Shown here: positions 36,601 to 46,039 of the stretch, in pieces
Position numbering within the stretch: the first letter of the stretch is position 1
Layout: each line of letters starts with the position of its first letter
DNA from: Schistocephalus solidus
Taxonomy: Eukaryota; Platyhelminthes; Cestoda; Diphyllobothriidea; Diphyllobothriidae
Direction of reading: 5' to 3'
Assembly: GCA_017591395.1 (NCBI GenBank)
Contig: WEDG01001301.1
Location: forward strand, 1 to 64,000
DNA: 64,000 nucleotides
Program-made: the position numbers and the translations under genes
The notes under the pieces: generated by a model
What the model was told of the DNA's origin: nothing
What the model saw: the letters and a program-made list of their open reading frames with translations, nothing else
Databases searched by the model: none

Positions 36601-39600
36601 CTTTGGATAACTGCTCTTCAGGCCAGTAAACCTCTTACATAACAAACTTGCGCAAACAGATGGACATTATCAATTTACTGTTTACAATTTTTCCTACGTT
36701 CCAATTTTCCCTATAACGGTACTGGCCTTAAGAGATGTTATCAAAAGCAGCGCGTATGCTCGCCAAATCGTCTTTTGAATTTTTTATTATGACATTTTGC
36801 AATAATAGAACTGTGTTGCTGCAACTTGCGCTGGGAGAGGGTGACATCGTCAAGATTAGTTTCAGAACGAGCGCCACTAATTTAATTAGTGAGATGGAAT
36901 GCAAGTGACTATAATCAGAGAAGAATACCGACAAGAACCACTTCATTTTTCTTAGCGTGCTTACCAAGTTTGTTCATTTTCCACTGGGGATTTTTTCCAC
37001 CTTACCTGAGTTATGAGCTAATGATGGCTGACTTAGTTCATGCGGAAATAAAGTGAGACTTAAACCTATGAAGCCTATGGTAAACAAGGCACGAATATTG
37101 TTTTGCAACTGAACGTGACGTAGGTTGCAACATATTTAAATCTCTCACTCAAAGACTACTGATATTAACAATTTTACAGCAATAAAGGATAAATAAAAGA
37201 ACATTATTTTCTGAAGGTGTTGGTTATCTTCCTTAATTTGAAATGTGATAAAATTCGATCCTGAATCCATGGAAGCAGTAGAACCTTTCTCATCCCAACC
37301 AAAGCACCCGGATCACTTTGGTCGGTATGCACTTGTTTGATTATTTCAGCTCTGAGTAACAAAAATTAATGCAAAATGCAACGGGTTCATTCCTCCATAA
37401 CACTCTATATCACCTTATAACACTGACCACAGAATTAACCTATGTGTATTAAGTGAACAAAAATCGAACAGAATATTTAATTTGACAGTTTGAAGATATA
37501 CTTTATATACCCACGCATGCAAGTCTCATGGTATAATCGGTTAGCTTTTCATCATTTTGCTTGCAGGGAGTAATACGTTGTAGAAAATTAACGTTTTGCT
37601 GTCTGGAGTAATATGCGCAAGCAGAGCAAACTTGCACTGCATATCTGATGGATATTTTATATGTATATGAACAAAATTCAGCGGCGAAAAGTGTTACGCC
37701 TTTTCATATATTCAACCAAAACGCCGAATTTCTTTTCTTACAGATTTGTCAAACCAGATTAAGGATATGACTTGATATGGAGGTCAACTAGAATCATCAG
37801 TTGGAACTTTTAACCTTGTTTTTAAGGCAAATGCGGTAACTACATATTTAATCTGTTCAACCAGAGCGTATGTAAGGTATTGAAGAGAGGTTTAGGTGAT
37901 TGTTGGCATGAGACCCAGAGAAATCCAGCTCCACACAAATATGTGAGGTTGACGTTATGATTTTGGAAGTTACATTCTAAGGTTGGAACATTTGTAGCTA
38001 GCACGAGCATTGTGGCTTGCCCAAATCCATGCAGTCCCTCGGTGACTCTCTGGAAATTTGATGTTCTCCATCTGTGATTTTCCTTTTACGCATTTAACGC
38101 TAAAATGCTTTCTCAGGACCTGATAGTCAAAGGAAATTCTTTAGTAGGCTTATCGTCTCTTTCAGCAATATTCCCTTTAAAATTTTGGTGGTAGGATAAT
38201 AGATAAAATAAAATAAGACTCATTCATTGTATTAGAGATTTCCACGATAGGATGACAACTATCTACAATGTAGAAAGGTTTTAATCAGTTTGATGTGCAG
38301 CTTTGACCGGCAAGATTTGCACTCAAAGAACTACGAAGCTTTTGGCATCGAACTACCTATAGAATCGCTCTTGCCTCTCTGACTTTGGTGAATATTTTTC
38401 ACAAAAGCATGGAATTCAGAAGTAACATCATGGTGCTACCTCTTGCGTGGCCTACAAGGTCCAGATTAAGTTTTATACCAATTTGAACCACCAAATATCT
38501 TTTGCAACTGACCGCCTATCGCGAGTGATTTAAATCATTCTGAAATTCTATATAATGCACGCTATTGAGAGGAAGACCAAATAGCATACTCATAGTAACA
38601 GAAACTCTTTGGCGACTGCCATATGGGCATTAGGTGTAAAATAACTAATACTTACTGGAGATGTGCAGGTAATCGTTTCGGGGGCCTTATTGAAGCTGAA
38701 AATGGTCCCATCAAATAACCATTTTTACGTGCATCCAAGAAGAGGTTTGCTGAATTCTACGAAAGCTTATTGCATTTTCTGCTTATATTTATGTCGACCG
38801 CAAGGCTCACTTTTATTCTGAGTTAGCGGGCGCACACTGGTTACTCTGGCGTCAAGTGGACAATAATAGTTTTATCTCGAACCGTCATACGTATTGGACA
38901 TGTGCGATTGGTGAATAAGATCCAGGTAGCCTGTTTCCATAAGAAAGCCAATTAAAGCAGGCTACACTCTGCGGCTATTAGAGCTCCTTGCGATCGTATG
39001 CCACCCTGTCCGCTGAAATAATCCTATTTTTGTAATTTGTCACAATCAAATTTACTCCTTTATAACCTATTTCCGTTTCAAAAGTAGACAGATTCAAGTC
39101 CTGTCTAACCAGCTGCTCAAAGATCTTAGTAAACTCCGGCCTCACAAAAAGAAAATTTTGGTTTCCCTATTTATAGAACAAAAGAAACCGCGATATAAAT
39201 TCTGAAGGTGAACTGTCCATTGAGCTGCATCAGCAATCGAGAAATCAAAAGGGTCTATCAAACTACAACACCTGGACGCTACGACCGCGGCGACCAAAGG
39301 CACCATCTCTACGAGAGACGGTTTGCACGACACGGCTCTCCCTGAGTGACCGTAATCTGCAACGTAAGCAAACTCCCGCACCGGCAGCAGCAGTTGCAGC
39401 AGCATCATCAGCAGATCAGCCAGCCTACCGATCAAGCCGAAGGGATCCCGATGCGAACTCTGGGGCCCACACAGACCCCTTGGTGGCGACCATCAGTCTG
39501 GGTTTAGAGAGGGAGGCACCATGTGTTCAGGCGCGGATTGGCCGAAAGCTGCGCCAAGTCATGCATGGCACGGACTACATAGCCCAGAGGGTACAAGACG

Positions 39601-41691
39601 TCAAAATTGACGATGATGTGAGTGTCTATTTGGCACGGCAAAGTGCTCACATGCTTTTCTGTGGCTGGACATTTCCATGGACAGTTGATGATTGGGGGTG
39701 GGGGTGGAGGAAGACCTGCATCAAATGTCCTCCTCTTTTCAATATCCCATTCTGTTGGCTATATCATATGCAGCGACTGAGGTTAAATTTTATCATGAGC
39801 ACAATTTCAAACGACAACACACATCGTATGGTCACTATAAAACAGCCTACAGATGTACATTTTCCTGAATTAATAGGGCAGTCAGGGTTATTTTTCTGGC
39901 TTCCCTTTTGAATCCTACTTAAAGGAACGGTGATAAAAAGGTGATGCAACAGCCAGGAGCGTCCGTTTAATTATCAACCACAGACCTTATAATTGAGGGC
40001 TGTTTTAATCTTCGGTTTGCTGAACAAGTAAAGTTTATATACCACAAAGACTTTGTGCATGTTTTCAGTGAGCCCTGTTAAGACATAAACACGTCCTTAG
40101 GCCTGGACCGAAGTTGGGTAGACGAGGCCATGGCTCAGATCGAGGGGGCGTTCATTATTTATTTTAGCCCAAATTAAGAATGATGTAATAACGGCATGTT
40201 AATTACAGCAACAACAAACTCAGAAACCACAGACTCGTGTTATACGGGACCGGTGGTAATAGGAGTTTTGCGGGTGGGGCATTACAATGGGTAATGTAAG
40301 GTGTATACGGTCCTTGCATAATTGCACGTCATGGTCTTTCTGTTCTTTAAATTTGCTAAGTCGACAGTGTGCGTCTGTTACAAAGGCTCCAATAATTTGA
40401 TATCCATAGCGGGTAGCGGCTTGAAAACCCTGGGATGACTTCACTGACGTTTTCACCCACACAGACTTCATTAGAAGCCTGTTACCTCGACAGTGGTCTA
40501 AAACGGATAATTGTTCTGGTGTGCAACATTTGCAAATCGCAAACTTTTCATCGATGAGCATAAAGCAAAACTCGAGCCTGGAGTTTTGGGCTTTCTTGGT
40601 GCTCTACATAACCTACCGTTACCAATAATTTTACAAGTTTTAGCAGTGCAGATAACGTCGGTACTTTGCTTGCGTAGGTCACCCTGTCGGAACAATGTTG
40701 GACACAGGCAACTCCCCGGTTTTCCTCGTCGGGGAACTGGGACGGCCCTGTTCAAATCACAGACGTTGGCCCTGCCGTTTTATCCCGTCAACTCTTACCC
40801 ATATGACGAGTCAAACGGATTAGATTTGAACGCCTGCCTCAGATCATCCCAGTTCCTCTGAAGACAACTTACAGAATTCGTTTGTTTAAACAAATGATTT
40901 TACTAGGGATCGACCAGAAGAAATCACCTATTCTATCTGTGCTGCAAAAGAGTGCAGTGCTATGAGGTGGTTTTGCTACAAAACACCAACGGCCCCTCCG
41001 ACTGCACCATTGCCTCATCCATCGCAGCTTGCCTCAGAATTTAGGATGGTTTCATGTGCCAACACATGAGTACTCTCATAGACAGGTGTTGTTTTACAAA
41101 ACAGTGCAAGATAAGAGCCTGTGAAACAAAGCTCCCCATATCCAGGCCATGCTGCATCTTTCCTACCCTTCAATAAAATTACCTGATCTATTGCATTCAC
41201 TTTTCTTCAAACCTAGGTCAAGGAAGACTGGCAGTTTGTTGCTGTCGTAGTCGATCGACTCTGTCTTTGGATTTTCACTCTTGTCTGTACAATCGGTAAG
41301 TTCTTTTAATTCAGATGGTTGCAAATAAATTACGGCAAATCATTTCATCCTCAAAAAAATAAACAGCTTTTAATTCAGTAAATAATTTTTGACTACACAT
41401 GTCATTTTGATGGGATTTAAGATACCTTAAAGCAGGAGAAAGCATGATAAATTTATGATACATAAAAACCTGAACACTTGGGGTCTTCCTATCATCATAA
41501 GTAGTGCTTTTTACGCACTGTATTCTTCTTCTTTCTATTTAGCTGTGCTTTCGATTATTTTCCAACCTCCGAGCATGACAAGCTCTCAACCACCTCTCGA
41601 TCCATCTCAACTACCCAATTCTACAAATCTTACCTCTTTTGTCGACGCTGAAATGCGCACACCCAGGCAGACAGTAAATTATATTCACTAA
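21603..41691 (+). CDS. Nicotinic acetylcholine receptor subunit, non-alpha, 8 exons
   Basis: Subunit of a pentameric acetylcholine-gated cation channel in the surface membrane of nerve or muscle. Exons 21603-21663, 24736-24875, 29962-30116, 31172-31353, 33007-33590, 39177-39617, 41217-41295 and 41543-41691 join in phase to 1791 nt (596 residues). Visible features: signal peptide 1-24; loop D W79; loop A Y117; Cys-loop C152 to C166 with 13 residues between; loop B W173; loop C Y227/Y228 and Y235; M1 249-272; M2 279-299; M3 about 309-336; cytoplasmic loop to about 521; M4 526-553; extracellular tail. The vicinal Cys pair of alpha subunits is replaced by Y230-S231, so it is non-alpha by definition. 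Glu at -1' (E278) and at 20' (E299) favour cation selectivity. Sequons: N48, N209, N573, N576. ATG has G at -3 and +4, with an in-frame stop 22 codons upstream. Confidence 0.93.
23575..23712 (+). repeat. Degenerate GTTAGGG/GTTAAGG hexamer tract
   Basis: Recurring GGGTT, GTTATGG, CAGGGTTAAAG, GGATTAGTG and GTGTTAGGA words at roughly six-base spacing. It resembles telomere-like minisatellite decay. Similar tracts occur at 46040-46340 and, on the other strand, at 34480-34620. Confidence 0.55.
24551..24583. repeat. Perfect 11-bp inverted repeat
   Basis: CTGCACATGCG at 24551-24561 and CGCATGTGCAG at 24573-24583 are exact reverse complements around an 11-base loop. It lies about 150 bases before receptor exon 2, within the intron. 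Function unknown. Confidence 0.85.
24736..24875 (+). CDS. Receptor exon 2: N-terminal helix and first strand
   Basis: Acceptor ATTTCAG, donor GACGTT|GTAAGT. Codes [20 protein letters not shown], the family's N-terminal helix with its 'Y-----RP' signature, then [12 protein letters not shown], the conserved 'V-----GL-L-Q--DVDE' strand. A sequon, N48-D-S, lies between them. Joining to the next exon restores the DVDE motif across the splice. Confidence 0.95.
25535..25612 (-). mobile_element. Truncated SINE body, minus
   Basis: The reverse complement reads GGCTGATGACGGCTAATAAG followed by a CCAGAAA...GTCATTTCAGTC block. This is the body segment that follows the tRNA-like head in the full SINE copies. 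The head is missing. Confidence 0.65.
25664..25950 (+). mobile_element. tRNA-derived SINE
   Basis: Head with RNA polymerase III promoter boxes: box A TAGCGCAGTGGG at about 25678-25689 and box B GAGTTCGAGTT at about 25721-25731. The body contains GGCTGATGACAG, AGTCAGAAATGGCCATTCC, CATTCTGCC-TATATCA-TAGCC and GTAACCGATC. The same layout occurs at 50990-51422 (minus) and 57412-57865 (plus). The head resembles tRNA-Arg with anticodon TCT in the best-preserved copy (inference). Confidence 0.8.
26739..27225. mobile_element. Foldback/MITE-like element F2, copy 1
   Basis: Begins ATAATATGTGACCCAA and ends with its complement TGGGTCACATATTA. Inner arm blocks TTAGG(G)-TAAGCATTA and its complement TAATGCTAAGCCTAACG confirm arms of roughly 120-150 bases. 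The body shares TCATT-TTAATTCCGTTAAGGG and AAAGTGGGTCAGGTCA, in reverse orientation, with copy 2 at 34903-35470. No transposase is visible, so it is non-autonomous if mobile. Confidence 0.75.
27281..28105 (-). pseudogene. Penelope-like element family A, 3' end with GIY-YIG relic
   Basis: The minus strand codes pieces of the endonuclease domain that follows the reverse transcriptase in Penelope-like retroelements. A CGQRNYV segment with shifted frame (near 27960) is followed by the open frame 27627-27917 with [25 protein letters not shown] and IFKFDKTEN. The same layout recurs in the copy at 53735-54530. About 300 bases 3' of the frame lies CTGATGATGG (27319-27328, minus), the start of a decayed hammerhead. 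Frameshifts and stops separate the pieces, so no functional protein is expected. It is 5'-truncated: no reverse transcriptase was found. Confidence 0.7.
29962..30116 (+). CDS. Receptor exon 3: loops D and A
   Basis: Acceptor TTCGGCAG, donor AACAA|GTATGT. Codes [10 protein letters not shown] with the loop D tryptophan (W79), TWNPADYGG, and [12 protein letters not shown] with the loop A tyrosine (Y117). The last codon is split and becomes Asn, giving the invariant YNNADG across the junction. Confidence 0.97.
30117..31171 (+). other. Receptor intron 3
   Basis: GT-AG intron of 1055 bases without recognised features. Confidence 0.8.
31172..31353 (+). CDS. Receptor exon 4: Cys-loop and loop B
   Basis: Acceptor CAACCACCAG, donor AGCAAAG|GTAAAT. 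Codes the loop E strands, the Cys-loop [15 protein letters not shown] with exactly 13 residues between the cysteines, and [10 protein letters not shown] carrying the loop B tryptophan (W173). The split codon becomes Val, giving KVEL in place of the usual KVDL. Confidence 0.97.
31354..33006 (+). other. Receptor intron 4
   Basis: GT-AG intron of 1653 bases. Minus-strand open frames at 31875-32177 and 32427-32783 have no family motif, and I treat them as chance. Confidence 0.75.
33007..33590 (+). CDS. Receptor exon 5: loop C and membrane segments M1-M3
   Basis: Acceptor CCTTAAACTAG, donor AACAAG|GTATGT. Codes loop C as [15 protein letters not shown], without the double Cys. M1 contains the conserved MMPC; M2 runs [20 protein letters not shown] and is followed by SETIPPTS; M3 is [15 protein letters not shown] and onward. 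The exon ends in the start of the cytoplasmic loop. GC content is clearly higher than in the flanking introns. Confidence 0.97.
34480..34620 (-). repeat. Degenerate AACCCTAA-like tract
   Basis: Repeated CTAA, CCTAAC, AACCCTAAC and AACCTTAAC words over about 140 bases. It is the reverse-strand counterpart of the GTTAGG-like tracts at 23.6 and 46.2 kb. Confidence 0.55.
34903..35470. mobile_element. Foldback/MITE-like element F2, copy 2
   Basis: Starts TAATATGTGACCCAA and ends TGGGTCGCCTATTACATTCC. Arms repeat the TTAGG-TTAGCATT and GGGTTAGTAGGGTC blocks in inverse orientation. It is homologous to the reverse complement of 26739-27225 over most of its length. The left arm also contains TAATACGGGACCGGTAATAA, a word from the repeat family at 40205 and 49136, so it is composite. 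Confidence 0.75.
36640..36780 (+). repeat. Interspersed repeat R3, first copy
   Basis: Direct-repeat partner of 45260-45395. Shared words are ACAGA--AACATTAT, TTTCCCTATAAC, GCAGCGCGTATGCTCGCCAA and TCATCTTTT-AA with one or two changes. Confidence 0.65.
39177..39617 (+). CDS. Receptor exon 6: cytoplasmic loop and MA helix
   Basis: Acceptor CCTATTTATAG, donor GACGATGAT|GTGAGT; both ends are phase 0. It codes 147 residues of the M3-M4 loop: a basic Ser/Arg-rich region, an Ala-rich run at residues 441-453, then the MA helix [16 protein letters not shown] that precedes M4 in this family. The upstream frame is closed by the acceptor's own TAG, which fixes the start. Confidence 0.9.
39378..39420 (+). 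repeat. GCA/CAG-type imperfect triplet run inside exon 6
   Basis: A run of GCA codons mixed with CCG, GTT, TCA and GAT gives the Ala-rich [14 protein letters not shown] stretch of the receptor's cytoplasmic loop. Such runs often vary in length between individuals. Confidence 0.8.
39618..41216 (+). other. Receptor intron 6
   Basis: GT-AG intron of 1599 bases. Most notable is the repeat at 40205-40631 with a minus-strand frame conserved in another copy. Otherwise no gene is seen. Confidence 0.8.
40205..40631 (-). mobile_element. Repeat R4 with conserved minus-strand reading frame, copy 1
   Basis: About 430 bases that align end to end with 49136-49555. The minus-strand frame 40220-40561 (113 codons) is open. 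Translating the homologous frame of the other copy gives strikingly similar protein segments: [37 protein letters not shown] and SRITR. Many nucleotide changes between the copies are silent, which suggests the sequence was coding while the family spread. The protein family is not recognised; part of a retroelement ORF or a multicopy gene are the main options. It lies antisense in receptor intron 6. Confidence 0.6.
41217..41295 (+). CDS. Receptor exon 7: start of M4
   Basis: Acceptor TTTTCTTCAAACCTAG with a good pyrimidine tract, donor ATCG|GTAAGT. Codes [20 protein letters not shown], the hallmark 'VKEDWK-VA-V-DRL-LWIF' of nicotinic subunits, then TLVCTI. Confidence 0.97.
41296..41542 (+). 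other. Receptor intron 7
   Basis: The shortest intron (247 bases), GTAAGT to TATTTAG, splitting M4 between Ile and Ala. Confidence 0.9.
41543..41691 (+). CDS. Receptor exon 8: end of M4, extracellular tail and stop
   Basis: Acceptor CTTCTTTCTATTTAG. Restores [13 protein letters not shown], the usual end of M4, then a tail of about 40 residues rich in Ser, Pro and Thr with two N-glycosylation sequons (N573-S-T, N576-L-T), ending in TAA. No clear AATAAA was found just downstream. Confidence 0.95.
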
Positions 41692-43704
41692 CTAAATGAG
41701 TATTCCGTCATAAATACTCGTTAAAGTAAATATGTAAAAAATTGCTGCCCGATTCAACTATGTCTTCAATTTTGCGTTTTTTGGATCGGTTTGATAAAAA
41801 CTTATCAACTGCTTGCTTCTGGCCTTCTGATCTCTTGTTTAAATCATTACTGTTGCCGAAGTGGGGCTGAAATTTAAGAAATATTTTGGACATTTTTGTT
41901 AGGCGCGTGGAAGCTTAGCAAGCATGGAATTGTGCGTGAATGCAGTTGCTCTCACATAGTCATGGCACAACATAATTATCAAGCATTTGGGTTGAATCAA
42001 AATTTTTTTAAAAATCTTATTTACAAGGATAAATGGACTAGGCTTCATTTAGTGTCTGAGCCTGATCTTTTAATTAACTGGTGGAACTGGAGCACGTTTA
42101 ACATATGCACTGAGTGAGGCTTATTATAAGCGTAAATCAACGAAGTAATTCCTTGGCTTTTCTTTTGCTATTTTATTTATATAGACTGTTGTATGCATGA
42201 ATAGCTAATAGACGGTTGCCGAAGGAAGAAATGTGACTAAATTATATTTGTTTAGTCCTCAGGGATCTACCAGAGCAATAACACAAGAGGTAATTGCAAG
42301 CTGGCTTTGATGCTTACTGTACTGGCCTGCTATTAGCTTAAAGATATCGCACTTCTTAACAGATCGACGAAATACCTATAAAATTAATAGAATGGAGTTT
42401 CGAAATCACGCGGTCGGAGAGCAACTAGGTGCCTATTCCTATTGATGCCAGGAAAGCTAAAAAGGTGTTGGTTTGTCTTCTTACGCTTCTCCATACCTTC
42501 TTTAAAATTTGCGTCAATTTTTTTTCCCTGTATACATCACCGGTCCTTCAAGTTTCTTTGAAGAAGGTAAAATCATCTTTCTGAAACGTCAGACAACGTG
42601 CCTTACACAGAGCTGGACTTATAATGGAAGTTGCCTTTTTTTCCCTGATTATTCGCTGCCTGAATTCGAATTATGGTGATTGCTTAGGCCTAACATCGAG
42701 GTCATTTGAGGACCGTTTTGCTTCTAATGACTCTATAACATCAGAACAGTTGTAGGATCATTTTCTGCAGTCTACTCCAAAATCTATGACGACACGAGGA
42801 ACGAGGGATTTTTCCCGAACTTATGTGATCAGAGGCTTATTTTGTAGCCCGGGTTGCACCTGGACCATTCAATTCTGCGCTGACTAGAACTACTGATAGA
42901 AGCGACAACATGTATGTATACGGAAAACTCAAACAAATGCGTTTAATCGGTGGTTTGCAGTGCTCCATTGACTCGGTCGGTCGAAAAATGCACAATTACC
43001 TATGGCGCAACATGATGCCAAAAAGTTAAAAATGCTATCCTCATTGTGACTTTATATCTTAGACAGAGAAAGACGAATTTTTTCATGCTGTGAAAACTTC
43101 AATCTTTTGAGACAACAGACTTATTCAAACTCAAGTTGAAGGATTAACCATTCAAGCAAAAGGTAAAAAAGCGCGAATTGCAATCAACAACACTCGAAGT
43201 TGCAAAAGCGGCTAAGGAACAATAATACCTCCCTGGTTCTTTTTACGTATACAGCAGATGTGTTATCTCACAGAATGTTAACAGAATTTTAGAGTGTGTA
43301 AGAGTAGATTACATGAGTAAGGATATAATATCATTATTGCACAGCGTAATTGCAAGATATTTCAGTCGTCAGTGTACCGCTTTTGGAATGAGCTTCAGGT
43401 CGGCCACCTGAAGAACCTACACTGTTATAGAGTTGCTAAAATTCCCATCAAACGATTCGGAAGACGAGTTGGTGAGCGTACGCGCGCTTTCGATAAATTA
43501 TCATCCGGCCAGTACATTCATATGAGAACGGGGTACAAGCATACGACTAATAATGTTCGTCTCGTCATACCAGAGAGTTTTGTGAATAGGAGAGGGGTAT
43601 GGAGATAAGAGACAGCTAGTTAAGCGGAAGTGAGGGTGTGGTTGAGTTGTTCAAGGGGTGAAGGGGGAGGGAGAGAGAGAGCAGGGGACGTCGGGTACAT
43701 GCAG
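41692..43704. other. Region downstream of the receptor gene
   Basis: Holds the receptor's 3' untranslated region, whose end is not defined by a clear polyadenylation signal. Beyond that I see no gene. A plus-strand open frame at 43372-43608 lacks motifs. Confidence 0.45.
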
Positions 43705-44458
43705 TTAAACCATCCTTGGCCATGCTAGGCACGGTGCTCGCAGAAGGTTCCTTTGTACGTACAAGAAGAGCTTTATAAACCTGATTGCGTTGGCTTCGGC
43801 TGATAATAGAAACCGCTGACCCAGTGATTCGGAGCAGTTTGGTGGCACTTTATAAATCACATGGAAGGCTTCGTTGGAGTTCACACGATGCTCGGAATCA
43901 ACAATGTTGGCGAGAATGGAGCTGTTTAATTTTTTAACTTCGCCTTTTCTCAGCCATGCTGGGAGGTGTTCTATTATGCGTTCAGATAAGTGCCGACTCG
44001 TGCGACCAATACAACCTGCTCCAGAGGACCAAGTAAATGATTAGATGCACAAATGAAGTGGTATGAGCTGACAACCTACCCTTACCTTCGGCCTGTATAA
44101 CGGGGTTAGTTGAGAATAATCTCCGATCTTTCGCTGATGTGAAGGTTCATGAAACGGCTTGGTCAAGTTTACCTCTTAGGAGTTCACTTGCCGCATGCCC
44201 TTGAAAAGGAACTTTGAGAGATAGGGTTTTCTTTTCTATGGTAATTGTGGCGGGTTTTTCTGGTCTTGCAACCATATTCTTTGCAATAAATCTATCCGGA
44301 AAGCGGTTCTCGTGAAGTAGGTGCTGGATCTTTATAAGCCCATTCTCGATACTACCTGCTAACTGCTTCGCTACCAAGCGAGCGCAACGGAGTGTGAAAC
44401 AATGCTTTTTTGAGTAAATATATTTGACTTTACAAGAGCATCGCAAATCGAGGAGCAA
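43705..44458 (-). pseudogene. Penelope-like element family B, 3' fragment, minus
   Basis: The frame 43705-44040 is open for 111 codons and codes a GIY-YIG nuclease domain of the Penelope type. SSGAGCIGRTSRHLSERI is the motif region with CIG where YIG is expected, then IEHLPAWLRKGEV, and FHVIYKVPPNCSESLGQRFL at the domain end. Upstream, 44147-44458 codes the linker after the reverse transcriptase, with LLHENRFPDRFIAKNM, LSLKVPFQGHAASELLR and KLDQAVS. Stops and a frameshift near 44041-44146 separate the two parts. The fragment is 5'-truncated. Confidence 0.8.
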
Positions 44459-44469
44459 AATGCAGGGTA

Positions 44470-45130
44470 AATATGTAGCTTAGCGCAAAGTGCTCGAAAA
44501 ATTTGCTCGGCAGATAGTATCGAGAAGGAGCTTGGGAAGATCCAGAACTAACTTCGAGAGAACGGACACCCTGATCGGTTTATTACAAAGCATCTTGTCG
44601 GAAGACCGGGGAAACCTGCCAAGGTTACTGTAGAAAAGATAACTCTATTCCTCAAAGTGCCCTTTTAAGGGGATGCGGCTAGTGAACTCCTGAAAAGACG
44701 GTTAAACCAAGCCGTTACGAAAACGTTCCCAGCAGCGAGGCTTCAGCTAGTGTTCTCAAACAACCCTCTTTTACGAGGCGAAGGTAAGGAAAGGTTGCCG
44801 GCTCAGACCACCTCCATGTGTATTTACTCATTTGCTTGCTCCTTCGGAGCAGGTTATATTGGTCACACGAGAAGCGCCTATCCAAAAGAATAAGAGAACA
44901 CCTGCCAGCATTGCTGAGCAAAGGGGAAGTCAAAAGCATAAAAAGCGCCATCCCTGCGATCTTGTTGACACCGGGCATAGTGCGGACCCCAGCGAAGCTT
45001 TCGGTGTGATTCATAAGGTCCCACCAAATTACCCCAAGCCACTAGGCCAACGTCTACTAGCAGCAGCAAAAGTGGCTGTCATTAGGTTGCAGATCCTCGT
45101 ACCAGCTCCGTGCTTAGCTTGGCTAACGGT
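44470..45130 (+). pseudogene. Penelope-like element family B, 3' fragment, plus
   Basis: This mirrors the minus fragment and faces away from it. Segments in order: IEKELGKIQN, LRENGHPDRFITKHLVGRPG, LFLKVPF, AASELLKRRLNQAV, KTFPAARLQLVFS, FGAGYIGHT, then in a shifted frame KRLSKRIREHLPALLSKGEV, then in another frame VIHKVPPNYPKPLGQRLL (ending near 45130). At least two frameshifts and several stops make it non-functional. YIG is kept here. The two fragments begin within a few tens of bases of each other, so their 5' ends are back to back. Confidence 0.8.
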
Positions 45131-45259
45131 CGCTTAACTGCATGCAGTCTCCTGCACCATGTCTGTCCTCTCCTTTCCTCTGGAATGGCTATACCAAACA
45201 CTCACTGCCATCTATCACACGTTTTGTTATCATCCTTCCCCTATGCATACCTCTCACAA

Positions 45260-45395
45260 AACCCACACAAACAGACCAACATTATAGATTAAATGTTTCA
45301 ACTTTCTACTACGCTTCAACGTTTCCCTATAACTGTAATGACCTGAAGAGCAGTTATCTAACGCAGCGCGTATGCTCGCCAATTCATCTTTTAAA
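45260..45395 (+). repeat. Interspersed repeat R3, second copy
   Basis: Direct-repeat partner of 36640-36780, sharing TTTCCCTATAAC and GCAGCGCGTATGCTCGCCAA. Confidence 0.65.
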
Positions 45396-46039
45396 TATGT
45401 AGCCATTTTTGAGGACTTTTGTCTTTACAGGCGATCGGAAAAAGGCTCATTTAGAATCTGGCATCGTGCAGTGACTGCAATATGCTGGGATTATGTTGCA
45501 CCCTTATTAATCTTACAACCCTTCTTAAGTAAGCTTTTCGCATCGCAAACACATTTCAGAATTGTGCTTCAAATTTCATGTGAAAATATACCTTCTGTGC
45601 CTCATCACTATAGTTAAAATTAGAAGCCATTGCATTTACTGAGATGTTCAATGTAATTTTGAGTCAAAGCTTCTCAATTCTGATTAAAAAGAATTGTGTA
45701 ATAATGTGAAATGCACTAAACCCAACAATGACGGTCACTTTGCAGAACGCTCTAATTGCCATATGAAACACAATTTGACGAAGTTATTGACATGGAAATG
45801 TTGTCATCCGATTGGGATAGAAAAACCAACTCCTGTGACTCCATTCCGAGGCAGATCCCCCATCGACTCCAGAATCAGGGGTCTTGGCCGATAGGAAGGC
45901 CACTGTGCCATGATTTTTGCGCTGGACATCGGTCTCACTTTTAAGGGTGCTAAATCCAAACTTTTACTACCTTACTGGCCGTGGGTAGTCAAGTTCTGAA
46001 AGATGGTATTAATAAAAAAACAAGGACGCCCAGTTTTCT

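Larger units (their letters stand above)
33591..39176 (+). other. Receptor intron 5, longest
   Basis: GT-AG intron of 5586 bases. It contains a GA-rich patch (33683-33707), a degenerate hexamer tract (34480-34620), foldback element F2 copy 2 (34903-35470) and a repeat shared with 45 kb (36640-36780). The remainder (35480-36630 and 36790-39170) holds nothing recognised. Confidence 0.7.

Noticed and set aside
39480..39911. 143-codon frame starting at TTG
   Set aside because: It is the second half of receptor exon 6 plus read-through of the donor at 39617. The frame is open back to the acceptor at 39176.
42540..42610. TGAAACGTCAGACAACG considered as another hammerhead
   Set aside because: Only GAAACGTC is present. 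There is no CTGATGA upstream and no stem II.
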